This document shows, in pieces, positions 6,492 to 14,126 of a DNA stretch of 23,861 nt (the first letter of the stretch is position 1; each line of letters begins with the position of its first letter). The stretch spans positions 1-23,861 of the forward strand of contig DAOOGR010000022.1 in the NCBI GenBank assembly GCA_035415815.1. The letters run 5' to 3'. Origin of the DNA: Rectinema sp003452735 (lineage in GTDB: Bacteria; Spirochaetota; Spirochaetia; Treponematales; Rectinemataceae). The position numbers were made by a program, and so were the translations under genes. The notes under the pieces are model-generated. The model was not told the DNA's origin and did no database searches. It saw only the letters and a list, made by a program, of their open reading frames with translations.

Positions 6492-8117
6492 TCACATTGT
6501 TGATTTTCTATAGACTTGCGGTTTGGCAGTCTTATTAGCAAAATCAGCCAAGACTGATTCTAGATTCGACTCCTCAACGATCATATTATGATTTATTTTA
6601 GCGGTGACAAGATCAGCAATAGGCTTGGGTACAGAGATACCCGTATAGCTTGAAAGCTCAAAGGCTAGCGAAAGTTCATTATGAGCAATGGGTGAATTTT
6701 TAAGATTGCTTTGCAAAGCTGCAAGGCAGGATGCTGGAAACTTAAAGGGGCTCGCAGTTGCTGCGATGACAATGGGATTGATTGCCTGAGCTTCGATAAT
6801 TTTCCTATCTTTTTGATGATATTGGGAATTAACGAAAACTTCGTGAGCAACCTTGCAAGCAACTGCAGTGTGAGGATCGACAAGCAAGTTATGGATTTCC
6901 CACATATGACGAATGCTCTCTAGTGTCTGAAAATCATCAGCCCACCCCGTATAAAAGTCCGAGAGATTACTCGCAACTTGCTCAGGAATTTGGAAGAAAC
7001 CTTCATTTTCGAATCGATGCATCAGTCTCAATACTAATTCGGAGTTCTCGCCAAAAGCATGATAGAGCAGTCGCTCGAGATTGCTTGAGACTAAGATGTC
7101 CATTGAAGGACTTAGCGTTTTGTTGAATGCTCTTCTTTTATCATAGATGCCCGTTGCGAAAAAATCATAAAGGATTCTATTAGAATTGGAAGCGCAGACT
7201 AGTCTCCGAATGGGCAGCCCCATCGCCTTGGCATATCTTGCTGCAAGAATATCACCAAAATTGCCACTTGGAACAACTACATCAAAAGATTCGCCACAAT
7301 TAATAGCACCTGCAGAATATAGGTCTCGCCATGCTTTTACATAGTATACGATTTGAGGCAGAAGCCTCCCTATGTTGATGGAATTGGCGGAGCTGAGCCG
7401 AATTCCAAAAAAAGGAGATCTAGGATCTTTTGCGCTTTGGAAAATATTCTTTACTGCTCGTTGAGCATCGTCGAAGGTTCCCTTTAGTCCAATAACGCAT
7501 CGATCTTCAAGAGGGACGGAGGTCATCTGCAGCTTCTGGATTTCACTTGTCCCTTCTGCTGGATAGATCACTGCGATGCGGATTCCTTGTTGTCCACCGA
7601 GCCCTGCAAGAGCAGCCGATCCAGTATCGCCCGATGTTGCTGTAAGTACGAGGACAGGTTCATCTATTCCACATTTCTCGAGACTTTTGCTTAAAAGTCC
7701 TCCAAGAATGCTCAGTGCAAGGTCTTTGAAGGCGCATGTCCTACCATGAAAAAGCTCGAGCAAAAAAAGCTGCATCGATTCTTTTTTGCCAGCCAAGTCA
7801 TTCTCGCAATTTGGCGATCCTGCATTCGATAGCAATACTATTTCCGGTGTATCGAACATCGATTTTTTGCCAGAGCTAGAGTAGGCTTTTTCGATAAGGG
7901 GACGGAGCTCGGTCTCGCTCCAATCGAACCAGGGTGATAGGACTAGCCATGCGAGCTCGGCATAGCTTAGTTTTGGCTCAAGAATTGCTTCAGGGCTCAA
8001 TGTGGGGATGTTTCGAGGCACAAAAAGACCACCATCTTGCGGCATGCCCTGCACAATCGCTTCGGCTATGTTGACATCTACTTTAGCATCCCTAGTGCTC
8101 GTATATCGAACGACCAT
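6492..8117 (-). CDS. thrC: Threonine synthase
   Basis: ThrC is a PLP enzyme converting O-phosphohomoserine to threonine. The N-terminus MVVRYTSTRD and the segment GMPQDGGLFVP are typical, and Lys131 in FHGRTCAFKDLA is the predicted PLP lysine; the family usually has GPT where this protein has GRT, a substitution worth noting. Downstream TATSGDTGSAALAG and VVPSGNFGDILAARYAKAMG bind the cofactor phosphate. At 541 residues it resembles the long bacterial/fungal type. The ATG at 8117 is preferred over one at 8162, which would add a hydrophobic 15-residue extension and run into the upstream hairpin; neither has a strong SD. thrB starts seven bases after the thrC stop, and its SD lies inside thrC's last codons. 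One exact and one near copy of the GGGACRGAGG motif lie in the gene. Confidence 0.95.
   Translation of the reverse strand: MVVRYTSTRDAKVDVNIAEAIVQGMPQDGGLFVPRNIPTLSPEAILEPKLSYAELAWLVLSPWFDWSETELRPLIEKAYSSSGKKSMFDTPEIVLLSNAGSPNCENDLAGKKESMQLFLLELFHGRTCAFKDLALSILGGLLSKSLEKCGIDEPVLVLTATSGDTGSAALAGLGGQQGIRIAVIYPAEGTSEIQKLQMTSVPLEDRCVIGLKGTFDDAQRAVKNIFQSAKDPRSPFFGIRLSSANSINIGRLLPQIVYYVKAWRDLYSAGAINCGESFDVVVPSGNFGDILAARYAKAMGLPIRRLVCASNSNRILYDFFATGIYDKRRAFNKTLSPSMDILVSSNLERLLYHAFGENSELVLRLMHRFENEGFFQIPEQVASNLSDFYTGWADDFQTLESIRHMWEIHNLLVDPHTAVACKVAHEVFVNSQYHQKDRKIIEAQAINPIVIAATASPFKFPASCLAALQSNLKNSPIAHNELSLAFELSSYTGISVPKPIADLVTAKINHNMIVEESNLESVLADFANKTAKPQVYRKSTM
7513..7523 (+). repeat. GGGACRGAGG motif in thrC (TSVP reading)
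   Basis: GGGACGGAGGT; coding-strand reading KLQMTSVPLED, at a position where threonine synthases commonly carry QMTT/QMTS-like residues, so no length change is apparent. Confidence 0.8.
7898..7910 (+). repeat. Near copy of the motif in thrC
   Basis: GGGGACGGAGCTC differs from the long consensus at two positions and is read in another frame (ELRPL). It may be a decayed copy or chance. Confidence 0.4.
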
Positions 8118-8146
8118 ACATAGAGCATACAAAACTCGCAAGAATG

Positions 8147-8186
8147 AGAAAAGCCCGCGCAAGGCTTATTCTCTTGCAACGGGCTT
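8147..8186 (-). terminator. Rho-independent terminator between ferritin and thrC
   Basis: On the minus strand AAGCCCG (8186-8180) and GCAAG (8177-8173) pair with CTTGC (8163-8159) and CGGGCTT (8157-8151), leaving a small internal bulge and a nine-base loop, followed by TTTTC. It begins 42 bases after the ferritin stop and ends about 30 bases before the thrC ATG. Its simplest role is to end the ferritin transcript; its place just upstream of thrC also allows a leader/attenuator role. Confidence 0.75.
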
Positions 8187-8196
8187 ATGTCAGTGC

Positions 8197-8202
8197 ATTA
8201 TA
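8197..8202 (-). promoter_or_regulatory. Possible -10 box for thrC
   Basis: A consensus TATAAT on the minus strand lies 80 bases before the thrC ATG and just upstream of the terminator hairpin. The -35 region at normal spacing is poor, so this is tentative. Confidence 0.3.
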
Positions 8203-8227
8203 GTGATATTAGTGCAACGCTCGATAC

Positions 8228-8746
8228 TCATATCTTATTAAAATCGAGTGGTGCTGAAGATTCTCGTTTGCCGAGTTCAGCATCTAGCAGATATAGTCCC
8301 TGAGGAGAATTGCCAAGGAGATCTATCTTTTGGATTATCTCGGTGGCATTTTTCTCTTCCTCGACCTGCTCGTCAATATACCACTGAGCGAGTATCTGTG
8401 TCGCATAATCTTTCTCTGCAATAGCCATATCCATGATTTCACGAATACTAGCAGTTAAGCTTTTCTCATGGGAAAGCACATGCTGGAAGAGAGGCTTAAT
8501 TTCATTTTCTTTGAATTCTGGGCTATCTATTTTGGTATAGGAAACTACGGCATTCTGATCGTGTAGGTATTCTGCAAATTTCATAGCGTGAAACATTTCT
8601 TCATGATACTGTGCTGTGAGCCATTTCCCCACTCCCGTATAGCCTAGCTCATTCATTTTTGCAGCCATAGCGAGATAGAGGTAAGCTGAGTACATTTCTC
8701 TATTGATTTGTAAGTTGATTCGATCGATCATTTTCTGTGATAACAT
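8228..8746 (-). CDS. ftnA: Bacterial non-haem ferritin
   Basis: The 172-residue protein forms the 24-mer iron-storage shell in the cytoplasm. Ferroxidase-centre residues fall at exactly the E. coli FtnA positions: Glu17, Glu50, His53, Glu94, Gln127 and Glu130, with Tyr24 in AYLYLA. The four-helix pattern (INREMYSAYLYLAMAAKM, YHEEMFHAMKFAEYL, QILAQWYIDEQVEEE) is clear. AGGAGG sits six bases before the ATG, a very strong ribosome site. It is followed by a good terminator and preceded by a probable promoter with palindromic sequences, so it is likely a single-gene unit, possibly controlled by iron or redox state; no recognised Fur box was seen. Heme ferritin (Bfr) is excluded by the lack of the conserved Met and by the motifs. 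Confidence 0.96.
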   Translation of the reverse strand: MLSQKMIDRINLQINREMYSAYLYLAMAAKMNELGYTGVGKWLTAQYHEEMFHAMKFAEYLHDQNAVVSYTKIDSPEFKENEIKPLFQHVLSHEKSLTASIREIMDMAIAEKDYATQILAQWYIDEQVEEEKNATEIIQKIDLLGNSPQGLYLLDAELGKRESSAPLDFNKI

Positions 8747-8786
8747 ATCATTCCTCCTAATCTATTCCGATAGCATCAACGGATTT

Positions 8787-8801
8787 CATGGCAAGGCCAT
8801 G
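8787..8801. promoter_or_regulatory. Short inverted repeat in the ferritin leader
   Basis: CATGGC AAG GCCATG forms a six-base-pair perfect palindrome with a three-base loop, about 40 bases before the ferritin ATG and just downstream of its predicted -10. It could be an operator or an RNA hairpin; it could also be chance. Confidence 0.3.
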
Positions 8802-8808
8802 TGCTTTA

Positions 8809-8836
8809 AATATAATGTTTTTTATATAAAGCGCAA
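8809..8836 (-). promoter_or_regulatory. Candidate ferritin promoter
   Basis: Minus strand TTGCGC (8836-8831), a 16-base spacer and TATATT (8814-8809). The spacer contains the perfect ten-base palindrome TTTATATAAA (8821-8830), a plausible repressor or activator site. Function is inferred from position only. Confidence 0.4.
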
Positions 8837-8851
8837 AATAGAAGATAGGAT

Positions 8852-9421
8852 TTATCTAAGATTTGCTATTTCTGCATGTCTAAAGCAGGTTATAAGATGA
8901 TCATTGATAATGCCAATGGCTTGTAGATGGGCATATACTGTGATCGATCCGACAAATGAAAAACCGGCTTTTTTCATTTCATTGCTGACCAGATCTGAAA
9001 GTTCTGTCTGTGTGGGGATTTCAGAAATATCCTGCCAATGGTTGACAATTGGGCGGCCCTCGACAAAGTGCCAGATCCAAGCATCAAAGGAACCATATTT
9101 TTTCTTGATGTCGCAGAAAGCGCGAGCGTTTTTGACAGCTGCTTCAAGTTTTCGTCTGTTTCGTATAAGCCCAGGATCTGAAAGCAAGCTAGTTATATCT
9201 TTCTCGCAAAAGCTCGCGACTATCTCTGGCTCAAAATTCACAAATGCTTTTTGGTAAGCTTCGCGCTTTCCGAGAATAGTTCGCCAGGACAGACCCGCTT
9301 GCTGGGTTTCTAGAAGCAAGAATTCGAAATGAGTTTGATCATCATGAACTGGGCTACCCCATTCTTCATCGTGATATCGGATATATACTGGGTCATTTCC
9401 ACACCATGGGCAGCGAATCAT
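8852..9421 (-). CDS. tag: DNA-3-methyladenine glycosylase I
   Basis: Tag excises 3-methyladenine from alkylated DNA. The 189-residue protein keeps the E. coli numbering closely: zinc ligands Cys4, His17, His175 and Cys179, catalytic-pocket Glu38 and Trp46 in LLLETQQAGLSW, and the motifs YHDEEWG and GFSFVGSITVYAHLQAIGIINDH. The start ATG at 9421 matches the family's MxRCxW N-terminus but has no Shine-Dalgarno sequence; a TATGAT box lies 11 bases upstream, so translation may again start near the mRNA 5' end. The ferritin gene lies 105 bases downstream with its own likely promoter, so the two are probably independent. With ogt it makes a second alkylation-repair gene in this window, though not in the same operon. 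Confidence 0.96.
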   Translation of the reverse strand: MIRCPWCGNDPVYIRYHDEEWGSPVHDDQTHFEFLLLETQQAGLSWRTILGKREAYQKAFVNFEPEIVASFCEKDITSLLSDPGLIRNRRKLEAAVKNARAFCDIKKKYGSFDAWIWHFVEGRPIVNHWQDISEIPTQTELSDLVSNEMKKAGFSFVGSITVYAHLQAIGIINDHLITCFRHAEIANLR

Positions 9422-9472
9422 AGAAGCAGAATATCATAAGCAAGAAAGAAGGTGGAGATGTTGATAATCTCC

Positions 9473-9500
9473 TTGCAAGTGCAATATATTTGTTTAACAT
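9473..9500 (+). promoter_or_regulatory. Tentative promoter of the small outer-membrane protein gene
   Basis: TTGCAA (9473-9478), a 16-base spacer and TAACAT (9495-9500) on the plus strand, about 50 bases before the ATG at 9552. The -10 matches the consensus at only four of six positions. Confidence 0.3.
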
Positions 9501-9551
9501 AAGCTACAGATTTAGTAGTTTCAATGTAGATTGGCAGCTAGAGAGGATCAT

Positions 9552-10085
9552 ATGAGAAAATCGAAAATTGTTACCATCGCTTTTATGATGATCGTTGCTA
9601 TATTGAGCCCTTTGCTTGCACAGAATGTGACTAAGGAAGTTCATGCTGAAGCCGGTGAATTGCACGCTCTAGGCGGAATAGGTTTTGGTTGGCGAGGTTT
9701 TGGAATAAGTGGAGGAATGGAATATATGCTTCAAAAGTTGAATATTCCGAACTTTCCTCTTTCGCTGGGTGTGATGGGGATTGCCGGCATGGATTTTGGA
9801 AAAGGTTTCGATCTTTCTGCAGCTACTATGGCAACTCTTCACTGGAGCATGAAGGCTTATAAAGATTTTCCTAAATTTTTCAAGAATTTTGATTGGTATC
9901 TTGGTCTAGGTATGGGCGTTGGCATCGTCTCTGCTTTTGGTTTTGGGATCTCTACTGGAGGCGGGCTTTCCTATTATGTCAATGATAAATTTGCTATAGA
10001 TCTACATTCTTACTATATCAATTATTTTGTAGGCGGTGGTTCCGGTTTTAGCGAAAGCATCGGGATTCGCTATACTCTGAAATAA
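9552..10085 (+). CDS. Small exported protein, probably an outer-membrane beta-barrel
   Basis: The 177-residue product has a signal peptide (MRKSK, hydrophobic core, SPLLAQ|N at about residue 24). The rest is rich in Gly and aromatics in short alternating strands (GGIGFGWRGFGISGGMEYM, LGLGMGVGIVSAFGFGISTG, YYVNDKFAIDLHSYYINYF) and ends with IGIRYTLK, the pattern of a small eight-strand-like barrel or opacity-type protein. ATG 9552 is chosen over an in-frame ATG at 9531 because AGAGG lies just upstream and the signal peptide starts there. No specific family could be recognised. It stands alone between divergent tag and convergent patatin genes, with its own terminator downstream. Confidence 0.7.
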   Translation: MRKSKIVTIAFMMIVAILSPLLAQNVTKEVHAEAGELHALGGIGFGWRGFGISGGMEYMLQKLNIPNFPLSLGVMGIAGMDFGKGFDLSAATMATLHWSMKAYKDFPKFFKNFDWYLGLGMGVGIVSAFGFGISTGGGLSYYVNDKFAIDLHSYYINYFVGGGSGFSESIGIRYTLK

Positions 10086-10161
10086 GTTCAAGTTTTTGTC
10101 TTTTCGTTTGTCATTGTTGATAAGGATATTTGCAGTGCGCTCGGATCCTGATTAGAGCTAT

Positions 10162-10185
10162 GCAGCAGAGCTATGCTGCTCTTTT
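10162..10185 (+). terminator. Terminator after the small outer-membrane protein gene
   Basis: GCAGCA (10162-10167), six-base loop GAGCTA, TGCTGC (10174-10179), followed by TCTTTT. The stem is only six base pairs but GC-rich. It overlaps a direct repeat of GAGCTATGC. Confidence 0.6.
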
Positions 10186-10237
10186 GTAGGCTTTCGGCTT
10201 TATATTGACCTTTGCATGACAATCGCTCTTATGAAAG

Positions 10238-10247
10238 CTCTGTCCCC
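10238..10247 (-). repeat. Near copy of the GGGACRGAGG motif, intergenic
   Basis: CTCTGTCCCC on the plus strand matches ten bases of the CCTCTGTCCCC form and lacks only the first C. It is outside genes, between the small OMP gene and patatin. Confidence 0.4.
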
Positions 10248-10341
10248 GAGCACCCGAGCATATTTCGTGGATACCCAAAAGATATTTCCATCAAGGAAAT
10301 ACATGGAATATCGGTGTGATACTGGTGATAACTTGCGATGT

Positions 10342-12462
10342 CTATTCTGGCAAGAGCATGCCGGCTCGGAATTGAAGCGTGATGATTTTCGATCCTGAAT
10401 AACTTGCGTAGAAAGTCATAGTTGCAGGTGCAAGTCCGAAAGCGCGCGCTTCGAATGAAAAGGACAATCCCGCCGCCCAGTCATAGATGCGAAAGCTCTC
10501 ATCCGATGTGCTATTCCAGCGCGTATCGAAGAATGGAGCCAGTTCGAAACCTTTCAGGAGCAAGGCTTCAGAAATATCAAGGTATAATTCATGTGGCGAA
10601 AATGGAATTTCCACATTTGTGATTAAATTGGAGGTCACTACTTTTCTTGCTGCTGAACTTCTAAATCCATCGTATTTGGATTCCATGAACTCCTGGTTAT
10701 TGAGCGACACCTTCGAAAAAGCACGAAACTTGGGGCTAACCCATTTGGAATCAAATCCTCCCTGGAGAGAGCCATACAAACCCGCTGCATTTTGTAATCC
10801 AACAGAGTTTTCCGCAAAACCTCCTAGATTTGCTGTGTACCACGGCTGGATAGGAGGGCCAAATTTTTTGTATTTTCTCGGTATCGCCGTATGAAAAAAT
10901 GCGCATGTCTGCCAATTTGCAATTGAAAAATCCATTTTTAAAAAAATATCCCCGCCCGCTTGAAATCCAATTTTTTTCTCTTCGTATACTTTCATCAAGC
11001 TCGTACGCCCTGCGATTTCCCAATATTCTGTGTTGTGCGACAATATCGAAGTAGGAGTATAGTCCCCCCAGAGGCGGGTCGTAAGCCATACATTAAGACT
11101 ATCTATTGGATTCACGCGCAAGGCTGTTTCAATGGCCCAGACCTTTCCCGGATCTGGGTAAAGGGCGTTGAAATAAGATAAATCGGACTTGAATTTTGAA
11201 TATGAAAAAGAAAGCGATGCTCCAATGCGAGCCTCTGTCCCCGTCTCCCCAGGCATCAATGTAAAGGGATCAAAAAGCCTTAGAATCGGTATACCTCTCA
11301 GTGTAAACGAGGTGGAAGGTTGTTGGCCACTTTGGAGGTCCCTAATAGTCTTGTTAAGATTTTCATGCATTTTGCTGCGCAATTCTAATAATCCGGAAGG
11401 GGGAGCATTTTCTAGCTCTTTCCTAGAAATGAGATCTAGTTGCTCAAGAGCATTCTGTGCACTTATTTCGCCTTTTTTTATAATTATGTCAGGGTCAGTA
11501 AATTGCATATAGGATAGGTTTTCCACATCATTGCGGATTACCAAGGCCTTAGATCTTTCTATTCCTGCCATGCCCGCACGAGTTTTTCCTATATCTACGG
11601 AACGGTTGATAACTGTCACTGGACTCGAAAAGTTCATCGCTCGGTTATAGAAGGCAGTTGAAATCACAAGGCGGTTGCTGAATTGGAGGGCAGGTTCGAC
11701 AGGCGCAATAGTAGTGGCTCCTGCATCGATAAGGATGAATTGGTCGAATGCTTGGGGCTCGAAAACAGCTGGCATTGCAAATGCGCTTGCCATGACAAGA
11801 TCAAATGGACCTTCCGCGATCCATATCTGTTGTCGAGACTTGAGATCCTCAGCTGTTATGATAATTGGAATCGCTGTCTCAGAGACATCCAGTCTGCCAA
11901 TTATCTTCCTCAGAATAGCCCTGAACATTTCGGTATTGATGAGGCCACCATTTGTAGGTATTATTGGTGTAAAGAAAGACTCGAGCGGGAGCGCCTGAAT
12001 TAAGAATTCAATGTCTTGTGGTGAATATCCAGCAGCATATAGCATGCCTACAATCGCTCCCATGGAACTTGCTACAATGAAATCTGGGTAAATACCGGCC
12101 TTTTCCAGTGTTTTTAGTACGCCAATATGCGCATAAGCCCGCGCCGATCCTCCACAGAGTACAATTCCAAGAGGAGGGCGTGGTTCATTGTCCTTGCTTT
12201 GATCGAACTCGAGGGACTCTGCTCTTTGCTTGAGCCTTGCAATAAACGTTTCTTCTCCTAAGAACACCGGTTTTGTTATATTACGAAGAGTATCTCCTTC
12301 CGGGAAGGCATATTCGAAATTATTAAGGGACGAAAGCTCTAAAGGAAAAGGCGAATCTTGTTGAGCTTGAAGATTCGAGGTTGATAAGCATATTAAGAGA
12401 AGCGATAGCAGAATAAGGGGCATCTGACTGCGAATTCTATAGTCATTAGGAATAGGTTTCAT
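10342..12462 (-). CDS. Patatin-like phospholipase with C-terminal outer-membrane-type domain
   Basis: The 706-residue protein has a signal peptide (hydrophobic 14-28, cleavage near LQAQ). Residues 98-320 are a patatin domain: oxyanion-type loop GIVLCGGSARAYAHIGVLK, nucleophile Ser133 in ASSMG, the ASAFAMPAVF helix and the catalytic Asp246 in LIDAG. The family norms are GGGARG, GTSMG and DGG, so the Ser-Asp dyad is kept but all three surrounding glycine motifs are altered. From about residue 380 the sequence becomes beta-rich with many aromatics and ends in ITLQFRAGMLLPE, resembling the barrel domain of PlpD-type or related patatin fusions. A GGGACAGAGG copy encodes the TGTE within MPGETGTEARIG near the domain junction. 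The gene is isolated; a weak AGGA site lies just before the ATG. Substrate is unknown. Confidence 0.85.
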   Translation of the reverse strand: MKPIPNDYRIRSQMPLILLSLLLICLSTSNLQAQQDSPFPLELSSLNNFEYAFPEGDTLRNITKPVFLGEETFIARLKQRAESLEFDQSKDNEPRPPLGIVLCGGSARAYAHIGVLKTLEKAGIYPDFIVASSMGAIVGMLYAAGYSPQDIEFLIQALPLESFFTPIIPTNGGLINTEMFRAILRKIIGRLDVSETAIPIIITAEDLKSRQQIWIAEGPFDLVMASAFAMPAVFEPQAFDQFILIDAGATTIAPVEPALQFSNRLVISTAFYNRAMNFSSPVTVINRSVDIGKTRAGMAGIERSKALVIRNDVENLSYMQFTDPDIIIKKGEISAQNALEQLDLISRKELENAPPSGLLELRSKMHENLNKTIRDLQSGQQPSTSFTLRGIPILRLFDPFTLMPGETGTEARIGASLSFSYSKFKSDLSYFNALYPDPGKVWAIETALRVNPIDSLNVWLTTRLWGDYTPTSILSHNTEYWEIAGRTSLMKVYEEKKIGFQAGGDIFLKMDFSIANWQTCAFFHTAIPRKYKKFGPPIQPWYTANLGGFAENSVGLQNAAGLYGSLQGGFDSKWVSPKFRAFSKVSLNNQEFMESKYDGFRSSAARKVVTSNLITNVEIPFSPHELYLDISEALLLKGFELAPFFDTRWNSTSDESFRIYDWAAGLSFSFEARAFGLAPATMTFYASYSGSKIITLQFRAGMLLPE
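11231..11250 (-). repeat. GGGACRGAGG motif in the patatin gene (TGTE reading)
   Basis: The plus strand GCCTCTGTCCCCGTCTCCCC reads GGGGAGACGGGGACAGAGGC on the coding strand and encodes GETGTEA, at the start of the barrel-like domain. This copy has the longest GC-rich extension seen. Confidence 0.85.
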
Positions 12463-12766
12463 TTCCTGTTAGTATATATTGATATTAGATTGACACGGAA
12501 GAGTATTTTTGTGAATTTTTGAATATTGCATGATTATTTCGGCTGTCATTGTGGCAAAGCGATTTTTGCATGCTTCTATTGGTGTTTTTAAATAAAAGAC
12601 AATCGAAGCCTTGGCAATGCCTCGACAAAGGCAATGTAGATTTGCTATTCTTTTTCTGTGGAAAACGATGGTTCATCTAAAGGGGACTCTGATTATTTTA
12701 TATGCATAGATTTTATAGGTGTTGAAGCAAAGGGGATAGCTCTAGTATTTGCGGACGAGGTGCAAA
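12463..12766. other. Divergent intergenic region, patatin gene / CorC-type gene
   Basis: About 300 bases, AT-rich, between divergently transcribed genes, so it should hold both promoters. Weak boxes exist (for example TTGAAG at 12722 and TAGTAT at 12743) but with poor spacing. No RNA gene, repeat or credible small gene was found; a 63-codon open frame at 12485-12676 has no supporting features. Confidence 0.5.
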
Positions 12767-14053
12767 ATGATTTCTGAAATCCTCGTCCTTTTAGCTCTCA
12801 TTCTGATAAACGGATTCTTCTCTCTCTCTGAGACAGCCCTCGTATCATCAAGAAAGGCTAGGCTCAAGGCCGAAGCAGATAAAGGTAAAAGTACTTACAA
12901 GCTTGCCCTTAATACACGGGAATCTCCAAGCCGCTATCTTTCTACAATACAGGTAGCAATAACACTTATTGGAATACTTATAGGCACAATAAGCGGTACG
13001 ACTTTTTCGCAGCTTCTAGCCCGATGGCTCTCAAGATGGTCTTTTATTGGGAGATATGCCGATTCTATAGCTGTGGCTATTGTGGTTTTAGCAATAACCT
13101 TTCTCTCTGTAGTTATCGGCGAACTCGTTCCAAAATCGATAGCGCTACGCAATCCTGAGTATATTGCTGCTCTTACTATAAAGCCCATGCATGCTTTGAG
13201 CATTGTCTTTTATCCTATTGTAAGATTTCTCTCTTCGGTTACCGACAGCCTTACGAAGCTTCTTAGATTCTCGCATAAAGCCGAGACTGCTATCACTCCG
13301 GAGGAAGTAAGGATTCTATTAGAACAAGGAGAAAAATCAGGGGTATTTGAGGCTGCTGAGCGCGAAATGATGGAAGAGGTGTTGAGTCTGGATGATAGGC
13401 GAGTCACAATGTTCATGACACCTAGAACCGAAGTAGTAACGCTGAATGTAAAAGATTCTCGAGACTCTCACATCAGGGCTATTATCAAAAATTCCGAATA
13501 TGGATATTTGCCTGTAGTCGATGGAGACTTGGATCACACAATAGGTATGGTATCGGTTAAGCGAGCGCTTACGTGTATGGCAGAAGGTTGCTTTTTATCT
13601 TTAGAAACATGCATGGAGCCAGCGGTGATGATACCAGAGTCATTATCGGGTTTGCAAGCACTTGCTATTCTCCGCGATGCAAAGAAGTCGGCTGGTCTCA
13701 TAGTCGATGAATTTGGGGGGATTTCAGGCATTGTAACTATAGCCGATTTGCTAGAAGCTATTGCAAATCTTTCGGAAATAGAGACAGAAGAGGCTCCTCA
13801 GATTTTAAAGCGAAGCGATGGCTCCTATCTTGTGGATGGTTCGATGCCAATCGATGAATTTGCCGAGAATCTAGGTATCAATCTCGATATTATTTCAAGT
13901 GAGGATTACGATACCGTTGCTGGTTTTGTTCTCCATTGTGGGGGCTCAATTCCTAAAGCTGGCGATATAATTGAATGGCCTCCTTTAAGAATTGAAATTG
14001 TGGACATGGATGGAAAACGGATCGATAAAGTATTAGTACAGAAATCCGATTAG
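12767..14053 (+). CDS. CNNM/CorC (HlyC)-type CBS-domain membrane protein
   Basis: The 428-residue protein has three parts typical of the family once called hemolysin-like. Residues 1-180 are the CNNM (DUF21) membrane domain with FFSLSETALVSSRKARL and GELVPKSIAL. Residues 195-330 are a CBS pair with MFMTPRTEVVTL and DEFGGISGIVTIADLLEAI. Residues 345-425 are the CorC_HlyC domain with EDYDTVAGFVL and IPKAGD. Such proteins are linked to magnesium or cobalt efflux and nucleotide sensing; the exact substrate here is unknown. ATG 12767 is chosen over an in-frame ATG at 12749 because GAGG lies six bases before it and the hydrophobic helix follows directly. The gene stands alone, with no clear terminator before the convergent gtrA-like gene. 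Confidence 0.92.
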   Translation: MISEILVLLALILINGFFSLSETALVSSRKARLKAEADKGKSTYKLALNTRESPSRYLSTIQVAITLIGILIGTISGTTFSQLLARWLSRWSFIGRYADSIAVAIVVLAITFLSVVIGELVPKSIALRNPEYIAALTIKPMHALSIVFYPIVRFLSSVTDSLTKLLRFSHKAETAITPEEVRILLEQGEKSGVFEAAEREMMEEVLSLDDRRVTMFMTPRTEVVTLNVKDSRDSHIRAIIKNSEYGYLPVVDGDLDHTIGMVSVKRALTCMAEGCFLSLETCMEPAVMIPESLSGLQALAILRDAKKSAGLIVDEFGGISGIVTIADLLEAIANLSEIETEEAPQILKRSDGSYLVDGSMPIDEFAENLGINLDIISSEDYDTVAGFVLHCGGSIPKAGDIIEWPPLRIEIVDMDGKRIDKVLVQKSD

Positions 14054-14126
14054 GCTTTTATTTAGGTTTTTAACATGGATAGAATTGGCTCTAGCTTTTA
14101 AAGTCCGAAGGTCTAGAAAATCCATT

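Noticed and set aside
6485..6541. Upstream ATG extending thrB by 19 residues
   Set aside because: It would overlap thrC by 50 bases, and the family N-terminus with a good ribosome site starts at 6484.
10216..10398. A 60-codon plus-strand open frame
   Set aside because: It runs into the patatin gene on the opposite strand, has no ribosome site and contains a near copy of the repeat; no protein-like features.
12485..12676. A 63-codon minus-strand open frame in the divergent intergenic region
   Set aside because: No ribosome site, low-complexity Asn/Ser/Lys-rich composition typical of AT-rich non-coding DNA.
12681..12690. GGGGACTCTG as a motif copy
   Set aside because: Matches only the first six bases of the consensus.
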